From: Cryptoclostridium sp964637365
Lineage (GTDB): Bacteria > Bacillota > Dehalobacteriia > UBA7702
Direction of reading: 5' to 3'
Assembly: GCA_964637365.1 (NCBI GenBank)
Contig: CAZWWH010000004.1
Coordinates: 1 to 64,000 of the forward strand
DNA length: 64,000 bases
This document shows, piece after piece, positions 41,440-50,593 of this stretch; the first letter of the stretch is position 1, and each line of letters begins with the position of its first letter. A program made the position numbers and the translations under genes. The notes under the pieces were generated by a model. It had not been told where the DNA came from and did not search any database. It worked only from the letters and a program-made list of their open reading frames with translations.

Positions 41440-42216
41440 GTGTCGAAACATCGAAAAAAGCAAGGAGGAGCCATCGCCATTTTTTTCATTACCATGACGG
41501 TATTGGGTTTTCTGGCGGTGGTGACCATTCGGTCTCATGTACCCGCCGATATTGAACCCCAAACGGAAAAGGATTCCATCATCTCTATGATTCACCAAAT
41601 TGAGTCGGAAAATGAAAAGATATCCCTCTCTATTGAAGAAATAAAACAAGAAATTGAAGATAGCAATTACGGTGATTTCAGCGGCAAAGAAATGTTAGCC
41701 GCGTTAGAAGATACTGTCACAGTACGAAAATCCTCCGCAGGTTTTGAGGATACAGAAGGTGCGGGATTATCCATCATTTTGAACGATAATCCGGAAAGCG
41801 CTGCCAAAGCCATGGAGGAAAACCCTGGAGAATACAACGCGGCCAATTATATTGTCCACGATAAAAATCTCCTTTATCTCATCAATGACCTACGGCCCTA
41901 TGCTGACGCCATTGCCGTCAATGACCATCGTATCATCTCCACTTCCTCCATCCGCTGCGTAGGCACTGTTATCATGGTAGATCAGGTGCGGTTGGCGCCG
42001 CCCTACCGCATTGAGATGACGGGTGAACCCTCAGTCCTCATGGAGCAACTAAAAAAAAGCAGCGAATACCATATTATCATGGATTCGGAACTACTGCTAA
42101 CAGTTACCCAAGAGGATTATCTCGATTTGCCTGCCTATACGGGCACAGTTGCCAGAAAATACAGCACCGTAGTGGAGGATACTGCGGAAGCAAACGAAGC
42201 AGAGGAGGAGCAATAA
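41440..42216 (+). CDS. DUF881 family membrane-anchored protein, copy 1
   Basis: A 258-residue protein with one N-terminal membrane helix (about 10-32), a coiled coil (about 45-75) and an extracytoplasmic DUF881 domain that closes with a segment around VDQVRLAPPYRIEMTGEP. Homologues (YlxW/YlxX) sit in division gene clusters of spore-formers; the function is not known. The start is GTG 41440 behind GGGAGGAC; longer in-frame readings lack a site. It is the first gene of an operon with sbp and a second DUF881 gene. Confidence 0.85.
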   Translation: MSKHRKKQGGAIAIFFITMTVLGFLAVVTIRSHVPADIEPQTEKDSIISMIHQIESENEKISLSIEEIKQEIEDSNYGDFSGKEMLAALEDTVTVRKSSAGFEDTEGAGLSIILNDNPESAAKAMEENPGEYNAANYIVHDKNLLYLINDLRPYADAIAVNDHRIISTSSIRCVGTVIMVDQVRLAPPYRIEMTGEPSVLMEQLKKSSEYHIIMDSELLLTVTQEDYLDLPAYTGTVARKYSTVVEDTAEANEAEEEQ

Positions 42217-42217
42217 T

Positions 42218-42610
42218 ATGACTTGGCTGTTACCTTTTATTGGTCTGGCAGGTGGGATTGTTTTGGGGATTTTCTCCGATATTGTCATTCCCGCCATTTA
42301 CGCTCAATACTTATCCATCGTCCTTTTGGCGGCCATGGATTCCATTGTCGGTGGCTACCTCGGCATCTTGGAGCGAAAATTCGATTCCCTCGTGCTGATT
42401 TCCGGTTTTTTCTGCAATGCCCTCTTGGCGGTGGGCCTTGCGTATTTGGGCCAACGTCTTGATGTGGATCTATACATTGCCGTGGTCTTTGTATTTATTT
42501 TCCGTATTTTGACCAACTTTGGTGTGATTCGCCGTTTGTTGATTCAAAAACGCCGCAATAAGAAAAAGCATCATCGCCTCCACAAAGGAGGTGGCGGTAA
42601 TGAAGAATAA
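42218..42610 (+). CDS. sbp: Small basic protein Sbp (DUF1290)
   Basis: A 130-residue membrane protein with three or four helices and a strongly basic C-terminal tail (about 104-125). The opening WLLPFIGLAGGIVLGI and AAMDSIVGGYLG are typical of DUF1290/Sbp, always found between two DUF881 genes near division genes. It begins one base after the upstream stop and overlaps the next gene by 11 bases. Confidence 0.92.
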   Translation: MTWLLPFIGLAGGIVLGIFSDIVIPAIYAQYLSIVLLAAMDSIVGGYLGILERKFDSLVLISGFFCNALLAVGLAYLGQRLDVDLYIAVVFVFIFRILTNFGVIRRLLIQKRRNKKKHHRLHKGGGGNEE

Positions 42611-43256
42611 GGTTGCCGTGACATTGCTTACGTTGCTTTGTTTCATTTTGGGTTTAGCCATTTCTATTCAATACCACAGCAAACAGGCCACACGTTCAGA
42701 TTTAACTTACCAAAGCAACGAAGATTTACTGATTATTTTAAACGAGATGAATAAAAATCGCTCTCTATTGGAACAGCAATGGCTGGAAGTCCAATCTACC
42801 TTACAGGCCTTAAAAGAGGAAAACATCGGCGATACAGTGCTGATGAAACAGCTCGAAAATGCCAACCGCGATTATGCTACCGTCATTGGCGACAGGGAAA
42901 TCTCAGGACCGGGTCTCCGCATTACTTTCGAAAAAACAGAGAAGCTCATGGGTACGAATTTTATTGACCTACTCAATGAACTTTGGGGAACCGGGGCTGA
43001 GGCCATCGCAGTCAACGGCATTCGTATTGATGGACATGCCTCTTTTGCGACCACCCAAAAAGGAGATATTGCGGAAATTACATTAAATAATACTCCATTG
43101 GATTCCCCCATTATCGTGGAGGCCATTGGCAGCGGTGAGGATCTTTCAGCAGGGCTCAACTTCCCCGGCGGAATTATGGAACAGTTGAACAATCAGTACG
43201 GAATCGTCCCCACCATTGAACAAGTAGAGGGCATTTCCCTCCCGGCGGTATCATAA
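42600..43256 (+). CDS. DUF881 family membrane-anchored protein, copy 2
   Basis: A 218-residue paralogue of the first gene: membrane helix about 6-24, coiled coil about 40-80, then DUF881 (GDREISGPGLRITFEKTEK read in parts; AIAVNGIRIDG; LNFPGGIMEQLNNQYGI). ATG 42600 lies inside the end of sbp behind AAAGGAGG, so the three genes are translationally coupled. Function unknown; context is the cell envelope and division. Confidence 0.88.
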   Translation: MKNKVAVTLLTLLCFILGLAISIQYHSKQATRSDLTYQSNEDLLIILNEMNKNRSLLEQQWLEVQSTLQALKEENIGDTVLMKQLENANRDYATVIGDREISGPGLRITFEKTEKLMGTNFIDLLNELWGTGAEAIAVNGIRIDGHASFATTQKGDIAEITLNNTPLDSPIIVEAIGSGEDLSAGLNFPGGIMEQLNNQYGIVPTIEQVEGISLPAVS

Positions 43257-43278
43257 AATTCAATTTACTTTTACTGTG

Positions 43279-43309
43279 AAAAACCGGATGCACAGCATCC
43301 GGTTTTTTT
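43279..43309 (+). terminator. Intrinsic terminator of the DUF881-sbp-DUF881 operon
   Basis: AAAACCGGATGC pairs with GCATCCGGTTTT around ACA, followed by T. Confidence 0.94.
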
Positions 43310-43415
43310 GTTCCCCAAGGGGCCCCTTCTGATATAAATACCCTAGCGGGCATAATTCCATATCTCACCAAGGACCATGGAATCTGGCGATTTCTCAGAA
43401 TGGAACGAAACAAAG

Positions 43416-43453
43416 AAATCCCCGAATGGAGGAACTCTTCCACTCAGGGATTT
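43416..43453 (-). terminator. Terminator of ilvC
   Basis: As minus-strand RNA, 43416-43430 and 43438-43453 pair along about 15 positions with two G-U pairs, and CTTTGTTTC follows. It begins about 28 bases after the stop. Confidence 0.75.
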
Positions 43454-43481
43454 GTGCGATAATCATTTTTATAAAATTTCG

Positions 43482-44489
43482 TTATTTGGTTTTGATGTCG
43501 GAATGAATAAAGGTCATCATTTTTCTCAATTCAGCGCCGACTTTTTCCACCTGATGTTCTTGGCCCATACGTTTGAGGGCATTGTAACGGGGACGGCCAG
43601 CCTGGTTTTCGAGAATCCAGTCTTTGGCAAAGGTACCTTCCTGAATGTTGGTGAGGGCTTTTTTCATGTTGGCTTTGACGTCAGAGGTAACAATGGTGGG
43701 GCCAACGGCGAGGTCGCCCCATTCAGCGGTATCGCTGATGGAATAGCGCATGGTGCTCAAGCCGCCTTCATAGATGAGGTCGATGATGAGTTTCAATTCA
43801 TGAACGCATTCAAAATAAGCGATTTCAGGTTGATAACCGGCTTCTACCAAGGTTTCAAAACCAGCGGTAAGCAAAGAACTCAAGCCACCGCAGAGAACGG
43901 TTTGTTCACCAAAAAGGTCGGTTTCAGTTTCTTCTTTAAAGGTAGTTTCGATTACGCCGGCGCGGGTGCCGCCAATACCTTTGGCCCATGCTAAGGCAAT
44001 ATCTTTGGCTTTACCGGAATAATCCTGGTAAACAGCGATCAAATCGGGAACGCCGCTGCCTTCGGTATAAGTGCGGCGTACGAGATGGCCAGGGCCTTTG
44101 GGAGCTACCATGATAACGTCAACATTGGCGGGGGGAACGATTTGACCGAAATGAATATTGAAACCATGAGAGAAAACGAGAACTTTATTTTCAGTCATGT
44201 TTTCAGCGATGTCAGCTTTATAAATTTTAGCCTGCAATTCGTCGGGAGCAACGATCTGAATCACGTCAGCCTGTTTTGCCAATTCGGGAGTAGTCATGAT
44301 GGTCATGCCATCTTTTTCTGCATGTTTCCAGTTGACGCTGCCGGGAAGGTCGGAAACGATAACGTCGAGACCGCTTTCTTTCAAGTTCTGAGCCTGGGCA
44401 TGGCCTTGGGAGCCATAACCTACAACACCGATTTTTCTACCTTTCAAAAAGGAGAGATCCGCATCATTGTCGTAATACATTTTTGCCAT
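43482..44489 (-). CDS. ilvC: Ketol-acid reductoisomerase (class I)
   Basis: A 335-residue enzyme that isomerises and reduces acetolactate or acetohydroxybutyrate with NADPH in valine and isoleucine synthesis. The Rossmann loop is IGVVGYGSQGHAQAQNLKES (read in parts), the nucleotide-specificity loop VSDLPGSVNWKHAEKDG, and the C-terminal metal-binding helices contain DLFGEQTVLCGG and ECVHELKLIIDLIYEGG. AGGAGG precedes ATG by 8 bases. It is monocistronic with its own promoter and operator-like palindrome; ilvB/N and leu genes are not in the window. Confidence 0.97.
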   Translation of the reverse strand: MAKMYYDNDADLSFLKGRKIGVVGYGSQGHAQAQNLKESGLDVIVSDLPGSVNWKHAEKDGMTIMTTPELAKQADVIQIVAPDELQAKIYKADIAENMTENKVLVFSHGFNIHFGQIVPPANVDVIMVAPKGPGHLVRRTYTEGSGVPDLIAVYQDYSGKAKDIALAWAKGIGGTRAGVIETTFKEETETDLFGEQTVLCGGLSSLLTAGFETLVEAGYQPEIAYFECVHELKLIIDLIYEGGLSTMRYSISDTAEWGDLAVGPTIVTSDVKANMKKALTNIQEGTFAKDWILENQAGRPRYNALKRMGQEHQVEKVGAELRKMMTFIHSDIKTK

Positions 44490-44533
44490 TTTTATATTTC
44501 CTCCTAATACAATAAATATCCCATATTATGAAT

Positions 44534-44547
44534 CAATTTGCAAATTG
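44534..44547 (-). promoter_or_regulatory. Operator-like palindrome downstream of the ilvC promoter
   Basis: CAATTTGCAAATTG is a perfect 14-base palindrome at about +15 to +28 relative to the predicted start of transcription, a position suited to a repressor. Confidence 0.55.
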
Positions 44548-44567
44548 CTTCCATTGATTAATTTTTG

Positions 44568-44596
44568 ATTATACTACGGATAATTTAAAAATGCAA
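44568..44596 (-). promoter_or_regulatory. Sigma-A promoter of ilvC
   Basis: On the minus strand TTGCAT (44591-44596) and a perfect TATAAT (44568-44573) are exactly 17 bases apart. Confidence 0.85.
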
Positions 44597-44597
44597 C

Positions 44598-45431
44598 TCA
44601 ATATTCCTGCGGAAGTTGATTCATTTGTCTTTGTGTAAATACTGGACCGTCGAGGCAGACGAAACAGCTACCGATATTGCAGCGACCGCATTTACCGATA
44701 CCGCATTTCATACGCATTTCCATGGTAGTGACCACTTCGTCCTCCCTGTATCCCATTTTAGAAAGAGATTCCATGGTGAATTTAATCATGATGGGCGGGC
44801 CGCAGACAAAGGCCACGGTGGGAGCGATATTCAATTCCTCGACATAAGCGGGGACAAAGCCTACATGGCCGTTCCAACCGTCCTGAGATCGGTCAATGGT
44901 AGTATAGACCTCCATATTTTCCACCTTGGGCCAGTGTTCGAAGAGATCTTCTTTAAACACCAAATCCTCTTTGGAGCGGGCGCCGTAAATCACGGTAAGC
45001 TTGCCGTAGTCGCCCCGATTTTTAATACATTCCAAAATCAAGCTGCGAACAGGGGCAAGGCCAATGCCGCCGGCAATAAAAACAATGTCGCGGCCTTGGC
45101 ACAGCTCCAAAGGAAAACCATTGCCGTAAGGCCCGCGGATGCCCACTTCCTGGCCGACTTCGGCTTCCATCAAGGCGTTGGTCATGGTGCCCACGGATTT
45201 GATGGCCATATCAAAGGAATCCTCGGTCTGGGCAGTGATGGAAAACATGGCCTCTCCATAGGGCGGCAGAGAGAGCATCCCCAGCTGCCCCGGTTTGGGG
45301 GTAAAGGGCTTTTGACCGTCTTTGGTGGAAATGGTGTAGGTTCTGGTATCGGGGGTCTCTTGGACAATCTTCACAATTTTCCCTTCCACCGGTACCAAAG
45401 CGTTGATTTTTTTGATTTCTTCAGCATTCAT
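44598..45431 (-). CDS. flxA: FlxA-like FAD/NAD(P)-binding oxidoreductase subunit
   Basis: A 277-residue ferredoxin-NADP reductase-type protein. FAD site: RGPYGNGFPLEL; NAD site: VFIAGGIGLAPVRSLI and VAFVCGPPIMIKFT; C-terminal 2Fe-2S site: CGIGKCGRCNIG. It matches subunits that feed NADH electrons into an FlxABCD-HdrABC complex (and also gamma subunits of sulfhydrogenases). As last gene of the hdrCBA-flxDCBA cluster it is the expected NADH entry point. It overlaps flxB by 11 bases. The assignment to FlxA rather than a hydrogenase subunit rests on context, since no hydrogenase gene is nearby. Confidence 0.88.
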   Translation of the reverse strand: MNAEEIKKINALVPVEGKIVKIVQETPDTRTYTISTKDGQKPFTPKPGQLGMLSLPPYGEAMFSITAQTEDSFDMAIKSVGTMTNALMEAEVGQEVGIRGPYGNGFPLELCQGRDIVFIAGGIGLAPVRSLILECIKNRGDYGKLTVIYGARSKEDLVFKEDLFEHWPKVENMEVYTTIDRSQDGWNGHVGFVPAYVEELNIAPTVAFVCGPPIMIKFTMESLSKMGYREDEVVTTMEMRMKCGIGKCGRCNIGSCFVCLDGPVFTQRQMNQLPQEY

Positions 45432-46425
45432 AGCCTTCCGCCTCCTTGATCTTTTTGATGACGGCGGTAATGTCGATATTCACCGGACATTTAGCAATAC
45501 AGCGGCCGCAGCCAACGCAAAAGCCCCTGCCGTGTCGTTTTTTGTTATAGACCAATTTGTCCAGCATACGGTTGCGGACCCGCTCCTTTTGGGAGGGACG
45601 GGGATTATGGCCGCCTGCCATTTTGCTATAATCGTCGAACATACAGCAATCCCAGGTACGGAATTTTACGCCGCTCTCACCGTGGCGGCGGTCAATAATG
45701 TCAAAACAATAGCAGGTGGGGCAAAGATAGGCACAAGTACTACATCCAATACAGGCCCGAGAGATCTTCGTCCACAGGGGATCGTCAAACATTTTTTCCG
45801 CCTTTTCCGAAACGCCCTCCATATCCACGGAAAGCATCTGGGTGAAGGGTATGGGAGTGAAGTCCTCCATGTCCTCGAAAAGGCCGCTGTGATCGGCCAT
45901 AAAGGCCTCCCCTTTCTCCGATACGGGGACAAAGAAATAGGCGATTTCATTTTCATACATCTGTACGTCTGCCCCTTGGGCTTTTTGGGGGTCGCCGCCC
46001 ATAGACTGGCAGAAGCAAGTATCCTTTGAGCCGTTGCAGGCCAAAGAGAAAATCAGGGAATTTTCCCGGCGGCCACGGTAATAAGGATCCTCAAAGCCCC
46101 GAGTCAAAAATACCTTATCGAGACATTGAAGGCCGCTGCAGTCGCAGGAACGCACCGCGAAAAGCAGGTTCGCCGTGGTATCAGCCTTAGCCTCATCAAT
46201 GTTGACCTGCTGGCCTTTGGTATGGAAACGGTACATTTTTTCCATGGGAGGGAAAAAGATGTCCTTGGGAGAAAGCTGGGTTTTGCCGCCCAAGAGCAGC
46301 TCGGTGTTATTGTCATAGGTTACGAAACGGCTGGAATTCCCCACAGTAGCGGGAACATAAAGACGATATTCCTTGACCAATGCCGTGAGAAAAGGTTTTA
46401 GATTTTCTTTTTTCAATCCTTTCAT
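45421..46425 (-). CDS. flxB: FlxB-like 4Fe-4S dicluster protein
   Basis: A 334-residue Fe-S protein related to sulfhydrogenase beta subunits. The C-terminal part has two cluster motifs, CIGCSTCAYLCPTCYC and CVGCGRCIAKCPVNI, and further Cys at CDCSGLQCLD and CFCQSMGGD. It is expected to relay electrons between FlxA and the remaining subunits. The upstream gap to flxC is 12 bases. It overlaps flxA, so they are co-translated. Confidence 0.87.
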   Translation of the reverse strand: MKGLKKENLKPFLTALVKEYRLYVPATVGNSSRFVTYDNNTELLLGGKTQLSPKDIFFPPMEKMYRFHTKGQQVNIDEAKADTTANLLFAVRSCDCSGLQCLDKVFLTRGFEDPYYRGRRENSLIFSLACNGSKDTCFCQSMGGDPQKAQGADVQMYENEIAYFFVPVSEKGEAFMADHSGLFEDMEDFTPIPFTQMLSVDMEGVSEKAEKMFDDPLWTKISRACIGCSTCAYLCPTCYCFDIIDRRHGESGVKFRTWDCCMFDDYSKMAGGHNPRPSQKERVRNRMLDKLVYNKKRHGRGFCVGCGRCIAKCPVNIDITAVIKKIKEAEGYEC

Positions 46426-46437
46426 GCGGCCGCCTCC

Positions 46438-47307
46438 TTACATAAATTCTTCCGGGTCATCGAGACGGAAGGTCTTCAAAGCGCCTTGGGATTCATCAGA
46501 GGTTCCGGCAGCGGCTTCTTCGGGGAAGAGCGTCTCGATCTCGCGATTAAGTTTCCGGTTCAGAAGCATTACGGGAAGTCCCTGGGGGCAGACCCGCTGG
46601 CATTCGCCGCATTCCACACAGCGTCCCGCCATATGCATGGCACGGGTAAGGTGGTAGAAGCTGTTATCGGTAATTTCTTCGCCTTTATCCAGCCAGATGG
46701 ACTGGTCGTCAAAGCAGCATTCCCGACAGCTGCACACAGGGCAGATATTGCGGCAGCCGAAACAACGGATACACTGGGCAAAGGCGCCGTGCCAAAAGGC
46801 GTATTTTTCATCCTGGGTCATGGCCTCCACCCGCTGCAACTCCTCATCGGGCTGCGGTGTTCTTTCGGCGGCAGGTTGGCCCAAAAATTCATCATAAATC
46901 ACAGCGTTGGGTACGACGCAGAAGGCGCATTTTTTAGCGTCGGCCAAGGGCGTTCCCTCGGCAGTACCTACGGCGGGCTCTTCCTTCATCCCCACACAGG
47001 GCAGGCCGATGATATAGAGGTTTTCCCGCTCCAGCTGATGGTCCTGGAGCATGGTTTTCAAAGCGCGGCTATCGCAGCCTTTGACGAATACCGCCACAGT
47101 ACCTTTGATATCCTCATTGCGCAGGAGCATCTTAGGGAGGTTATGGTAACAAAATTCATCGAAGACCAGAGCATCACATTCCTCTTCGGTCATGGCAAAA
47201 AGCGGCGCCCGTTTGAACCAGGGGAAACCTTTTTCCCAGCCCAGCACTGCGGTAACCTTTTCTTCGGCCAGCAGTTTTTTGGCCAAGGTACGGATTTGAT
47301 CATTCAT
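46438..47307 (-). CDS. flxC: FlxC-like Fe-S protein
   Basis: A 289-residue protein: a central region with KGCDSRALKTMLQDHQL, then cysteine motifs around CIRCFGCRNICPVCSC and CVECGECQRVCPQGLP in the last 120 residues, giving two 4Fe-4S clusters. Related to coenzyme F420 hydrogenase/dehydrogenase beta-type proteins. I chose ATG 47307 with GGAGGG upstream; an extended reading to 47442 would overlap flxD extensively and lacks a site. It overlaps flxD by eight bases. Confidence 0.85.
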   Translation of the reverse strand: MNDQIRTLAKKLLAEEKVTAVLGWEKGFPWFKRAPLFAMTEEECDALVFDEFCYHNLPKMLLRNEDIKGTVAVFVKGCDSRALKTMLQDHQLERENLYIIGLPCVGMKEEPAVGTAEGTPLADAKKCAFCVVPNAVIYDEFLGQPAAERTPQPDEELQRVEAMTQDEKYAFWHGAFAQCIRCFGCRNICPVCSCRECCFDDQSIWLDKGEEITDNSFYHLTRAMHMAGRCVECGECQRVCPQGLPVMLLNRKLNREIETLFPEEAAAGTSDESQGALKTFRLDDPEEFM

Positions 47308-47737
47308 GGGACTCCCTCCATTTCTGATTGGGACCCAGCTGACGGATCTCCTCGGTAATTTCAGTAACGACCTGCTGGAACTTGGGACCTTCGGAACCGC
47401 TGATCCAGCGAACATGGAAGCGGCGGCTGTCGATACCCACAAAATCCATCAGCCGTTTCATCAGCAAAAAGCGGCGGCGGGCAAAATAATTTCCCGTAGA
47501 GAAATGGCAATCCCCGGGGTGACATCCCGCCACCAAAACACCATCCACCCCTTTTTGAAAGGCGCGAATCACAAACTGGGGATTGACTCTACCGGAGCAG
47601 GGAACCCGCAGCACTCTGGTGGTGGGAGGATACTGTAGGCGGCTCAAACCCGCCAGATCCGCCCCGGCATAAGTGCAGTATTGGCAAGCGAAAACGAGAA
47701 TCTTCGGTTCCCAATTTTTTTCTTCATTTACAGACAT
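47300..47737 (-). CDS. flxD: FlxD/MvhD-family iron-sulfur subunit
   Basis: A 145-residue MvhD-type protein with the 2Fe-2S-binding segment ILVFACQYCTYAGADL and the conserved GCHPGDCHFSTGN. In methanogens MvhD couples the hydrogenase to HdrA; here the partner is HdrA, whose gene overlaps it by 10 bases. It is shorter than some relatives and lacks any fused domain. Confidence 0.9.
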   Translation of the reverse strand: MSVNEEKNWEPKILVFACQYCTYAGADLAGLSRLQYPPTTRVLRVPCSGRVNPQFVIRAFQKGVDGVLVAGCHPGDCHFSTGNYFARRRFLLMKRLMDFVGIDSRRFHVRWISGSEGPKFQQVVTEITEEIRQLGPNQKWRESHE

Positions 47738-49701
47738 AAGGCATCCACCTCCGCTAAGATCTGTTCATTGGTGTAACCCAGCAGGTCCAAAGCATTGGAT
47801 CGGCAGTTGACGGTACATGCGCCGCAGCCCTGGCAAAGGCCCCGGTTCACCGATGCCACCATGCGTTTTTCTCCCCGTTCGTCCAGTTCCGTCATGGAAA
47901 TAGCGTGATACGGGCAGACATTGACGCAAAATTCGCAGCCGGAGCATTTATGGGAATCCACCGACGCAACAATGGCTTCGGTCTCGATTTCGTTTTTACT
48001 CAGCAGCGCCACAGCTTTTACAGCGGCAGCCCCTGCCTGGGAAACGCTGTCGGGAATATCCTTCGGGCCTTGGCAGGCGCCGGCCAAGAATACCCCGGCG
48101 GTAAAGGTATCAACGGGACGAAGCTTGGGATGGGCCTCAGTATAGAAATCGTCCTGGTCATAGGAGAAGCCCACGGTACGGGCGAGATCCGCTGCGTCGT
48201 GGTTGGCTACCATGGCTGTGGCCAGAACCACCAAATCAGCTTCTACCACGACTTTCTTACCACTCAAGGTGTCTTGGCCCTTGACGATGAGCTTATCCCC
48301 TTCCTGATACACCCGGGAGACGCGGCCCCGCACATAATCCACGCCGTACTCCTCGGTGGCGCGGAGATAAAATTCCTCGTAGCCCTTGCCGGGGGTGCGG
48401 ACGTCCATATAAAAGACAATGGCATTGCTGTCTTTGATTTTATCCCGCACCATAGTGGCGTGTTTGGCGGTATACATGCAGCAGGCTTTGGAGCAGTATT
48501 TCTTCCCCTTGTGCTCGTCACGGGAGCCGACGCATTTGATGAACACTACATTTTTCGGTTCTTTGCCGTCGGAGGGACGCTGGATATGCCCCTGGGTGGG
48601 GCCGGAGGCGTTGACCAAGCGTTCAAACTGTAAGCCCGTAATCACATCGGGATATTTTCCATAGCCGTATTCGCCGTAGGCGCTGTGGTCAAAGAGCTCA
48701 TAGCCCGTGGCCACCACAATCGCGCCGTAACGGTTGGTTTCAAATTTGTCCATGTCATCGTAATGGATGGCTCCGGTAGGACAAACTTTAGCGCAGACGC
48801 CGCATTTCCCCTCCAAGAGATATTTACAATGCATGTGGTCAATGACGGGTTTATTGGGAACGGCCTGGGGGAAGGGCACATAAATGGCGCCTCTGGTGCC
48901 AAGGCCGCATTCAAATTCACTGGGAATCTTTTTCCGCTGGGGACATTTTTGCGTACAGGCCCCGCAGCCGGTACATTTGATGGGATCGACGCAGGTGGCC
49001 TTGCGGCGGATGGTCACGTCAAAATTCCCCACATAGCCCTCGACCTTATTCACTTCGCTGTAAGGCAAAATATTAATGTTGGGATGCTGAGCGGCGTCTA
49101 CCATTTTGGGAGTAAGGATACAAGCGGAGCAGTCCATGGTGGGAAAAGTCTTGTCAATCTGAGCCATTTTTCCGCCGATGGAGGGCTGGCGTTCCACAAT
49201 ATCTACCTGATAGCCGCAATCGGCGATATTCAGAGCCGCCTCAATTCCGGCGATGCCGCCGCCGATGACCAAAGCCCGCTTGGTAACGGGAATGGTCGTT
49301 TTTTCCAAAGGTTTATTCTTTAAAACCTTAGCAGCCGCCATGCGCACCAGGTCAATGGCTTTTTCTGTGGCTTTGGGCACATCGTTATGAACCCAGGAGC
49401 AGTGCTCACGGATATTGGCCATCTCCACCATATAGGGATTGAGTCCCGCCTGGGCGATACATTTACGGAAGGTTGGCTCGTGCATCCGGGGAGAACAGGA
49501 AGCAACCACCACGCAGTCGAGTCGGTGCTCCTTGATGGCATTCTGAATCAGAACCTGACCGGGATCGGAGCACATATATTTATAGTCGGTGCTGAAGACA
49601 ACGCCGGGAAATTCCTTGGCGGCTTCGGCCACCTTGGCACAGTCCACGGTGTGGCCGATATTGGAGCCGCAGTGACAGATAAATACACCCACACGTTTCA
49701 T
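47728..49701 (-). CDS. hdrA: Heterodisulfide reductase subunit A (HdrA)-like flavoprotein
   Basis: A 657-residue flavoprotein, the site of electron bifurcation in Hdr complexes. An N-terminal CxHC-type segment (FICHCGSNIG) is followed by the FAD-binding loop LVIGGGIAGIEAAL (about 144-157), a CSACILTP segment, and four ferredoxin motifs: CTGCGACTQKCP, CGVCAKVCPTGA, CSGCEFCVNVCP and CQGCGACTVNC. FAD passes electrons from NADH-reduced FlxABCD to HdrBC and ferredoxin; this is inferred from homologues. No selenocysteine codon is needed. It starts three bases after the hdrB stop. Confidence 0.94.
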   Translation of the reverse strand: MKRVGVFICHCGSNIGHTVDCAKVAEAAKEFPGVVFSTDYKYMCSDPGQVLIQNAIKEHRLDCVVVASCSPRMHEPTFRKCIAQAGLNPYMVEMANIREHCSWVHNDVPKATEKAIDLVRMAAAKVLKNKPLEKTTIPVTKRALVIGGGIAGIEAALNIADCGYQVDIVERQPSIGGKMAQIDKTFPTMDCSACILTPKMVDAAQHPNINILPYSEVNKVEGYVGNFDVTIRRKATCVDPIKCTGCGACTQKCPQRKKIPSEFECGLGTRGAIYVPFPQAVPNKPVIDHMHCKYLLEGKCGVCAKVCPTGAIHYDDMDKFETNRYGAIVVATGYELFDHSAYGEYGYGKYPDVITGLQFERLVNASGPTQGHIQRPSDGKEPKNVVFIKCVGSRDEHKGKKYCSKACCMYTAKHATMVRDKIKDSNAIVFYMDVRTPGKGYEEFYLRATEEYGVDYVRGRVSRVYQEGDKLIVKGQDTLSGKKVVVEADLVVLATAMVANHDAADLARTVGFSYDQDDFYTEAHPKLRPVDTFTAGVFLAGACQGPKDIPDSVSQAGAAAVKAVALLSKNEIETEAIVASVDSHKCSGCEFCVNVCPYHAISMTELDERGEKRMVASVNRGLCQGCGACTVNCRSNALDLLGYTNEQILAEVDALCL

Positions 49702-49702
49702 G

Positions 49703-50593
49703 TCAGTTCCCTCCTTTCACAATGCCTTTTTGACGGAGCATTGCCATGGGATCTACAAAATGATGGCTCAAGCCCAATTCCTTGGGGCTCAAGCCCATGG
49801 CAAGGCCGATGAGTTCTGTGAAATAAAAAATAGGAATTTCTTTTTGTCCGTATTCCTTCCTCTGCTTTTTGCCAATTTGACGTTGGCGCATATCAAGATT
49901 GGTGAGACAGAGGGGGCAGCTGCAAATAATACAATCGGCGCCGGCACGCTGGGCTTCGTCCAGGATGCTTTGGGTCATGTCCATCCCCAGCATTTTACGG
50001 GCTGTGGGGAAGGAAGCGCCGCAGCATTCCACCTTATAATTCCAGTCCACGGGAGTACCGCCTAACGCGGTCACGATATCGTCCATGGAATGGGGATCCT
50101 CGGGGTCGTCAAATTGAGTGACTTCCGGCGGGCGCACCAAATAGCAGCCGTAGTAAGCGGCAACCTTTAACCCCTCTAATGAATGGATGGTATTGGCCTT
50201 GAGGCCGTCGAGTCCTAACTCGCTCAGCACCACCTCCAGCAGGCCTTTGGCGTCATACTTTGCTTCGTATTCACGTCCGATGATGTATTCCACCTTTTGG
50301 CGCGTTTCTTCGCTGTCCCGCACAGCCTTTTCCGCGGATTTACAGCGCAGGAAGCAAGCGGCGCAGGGAATGGCCAAAGGTAATCCAGCTTCTTCGGCAA
50401 TGGCTAGGTTGCGGGCAGGCAACGCCACTGCTAGATTATGATCCTCCAAATGAGCAGAGGAAGCGCCACAGCAGTTCCAATCGGGAATCTCCATCAAGTC
50501 GAGTCCCGCCTTTCGGGCCACTGCTTTGGTGGAGATATCCAATTCCAAACCGGTGTTGCTCAAAGAGCATCCGGGATAATATCCGTATTTCAT
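49703..50593 (-). CDS. hdrB: Heterodisulfide reductase subunit B (HdrB)
   Basis: A 296-residue protein with two CCG domains: CCGASSAHLED with CAACFLRC in the first half, and ECCGASFPTARKMLG with CSCPLC in the second. These hold the noncubane 4Fe-4S clusters that reduce the disulfide substrate. The actual disulfide in bacteria is unknown. Its start overlaps hdrC by four bases. Confidence 0.94.
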   Translation of the reverse strand: MKYGYYPGCSLSNTGLELDISTKAVARKAGLDLMEIPDWNCCGASSAHLEDHNLAVALPARNLAIAEEAGLPLAIPCAACFLRCKSAEKAVRDSEETRQKVEYIIGREYEAKYDAKGLLEVVLSELGLDGLKANTIHSLEGLKVAAYYGCYLVRPPEVTQFDDPEDPHSMDDIVTALGGTPVDWNYKVECCGASFPTARKMLGMDMTQSILDEAQRAGADCIICSCPLCLTNLDMRQRQIGKKQRKEYGQKEIPIFYFTELIGLAMGLSPKELGLSHHFVDPMAMLRQKGIVKGGN

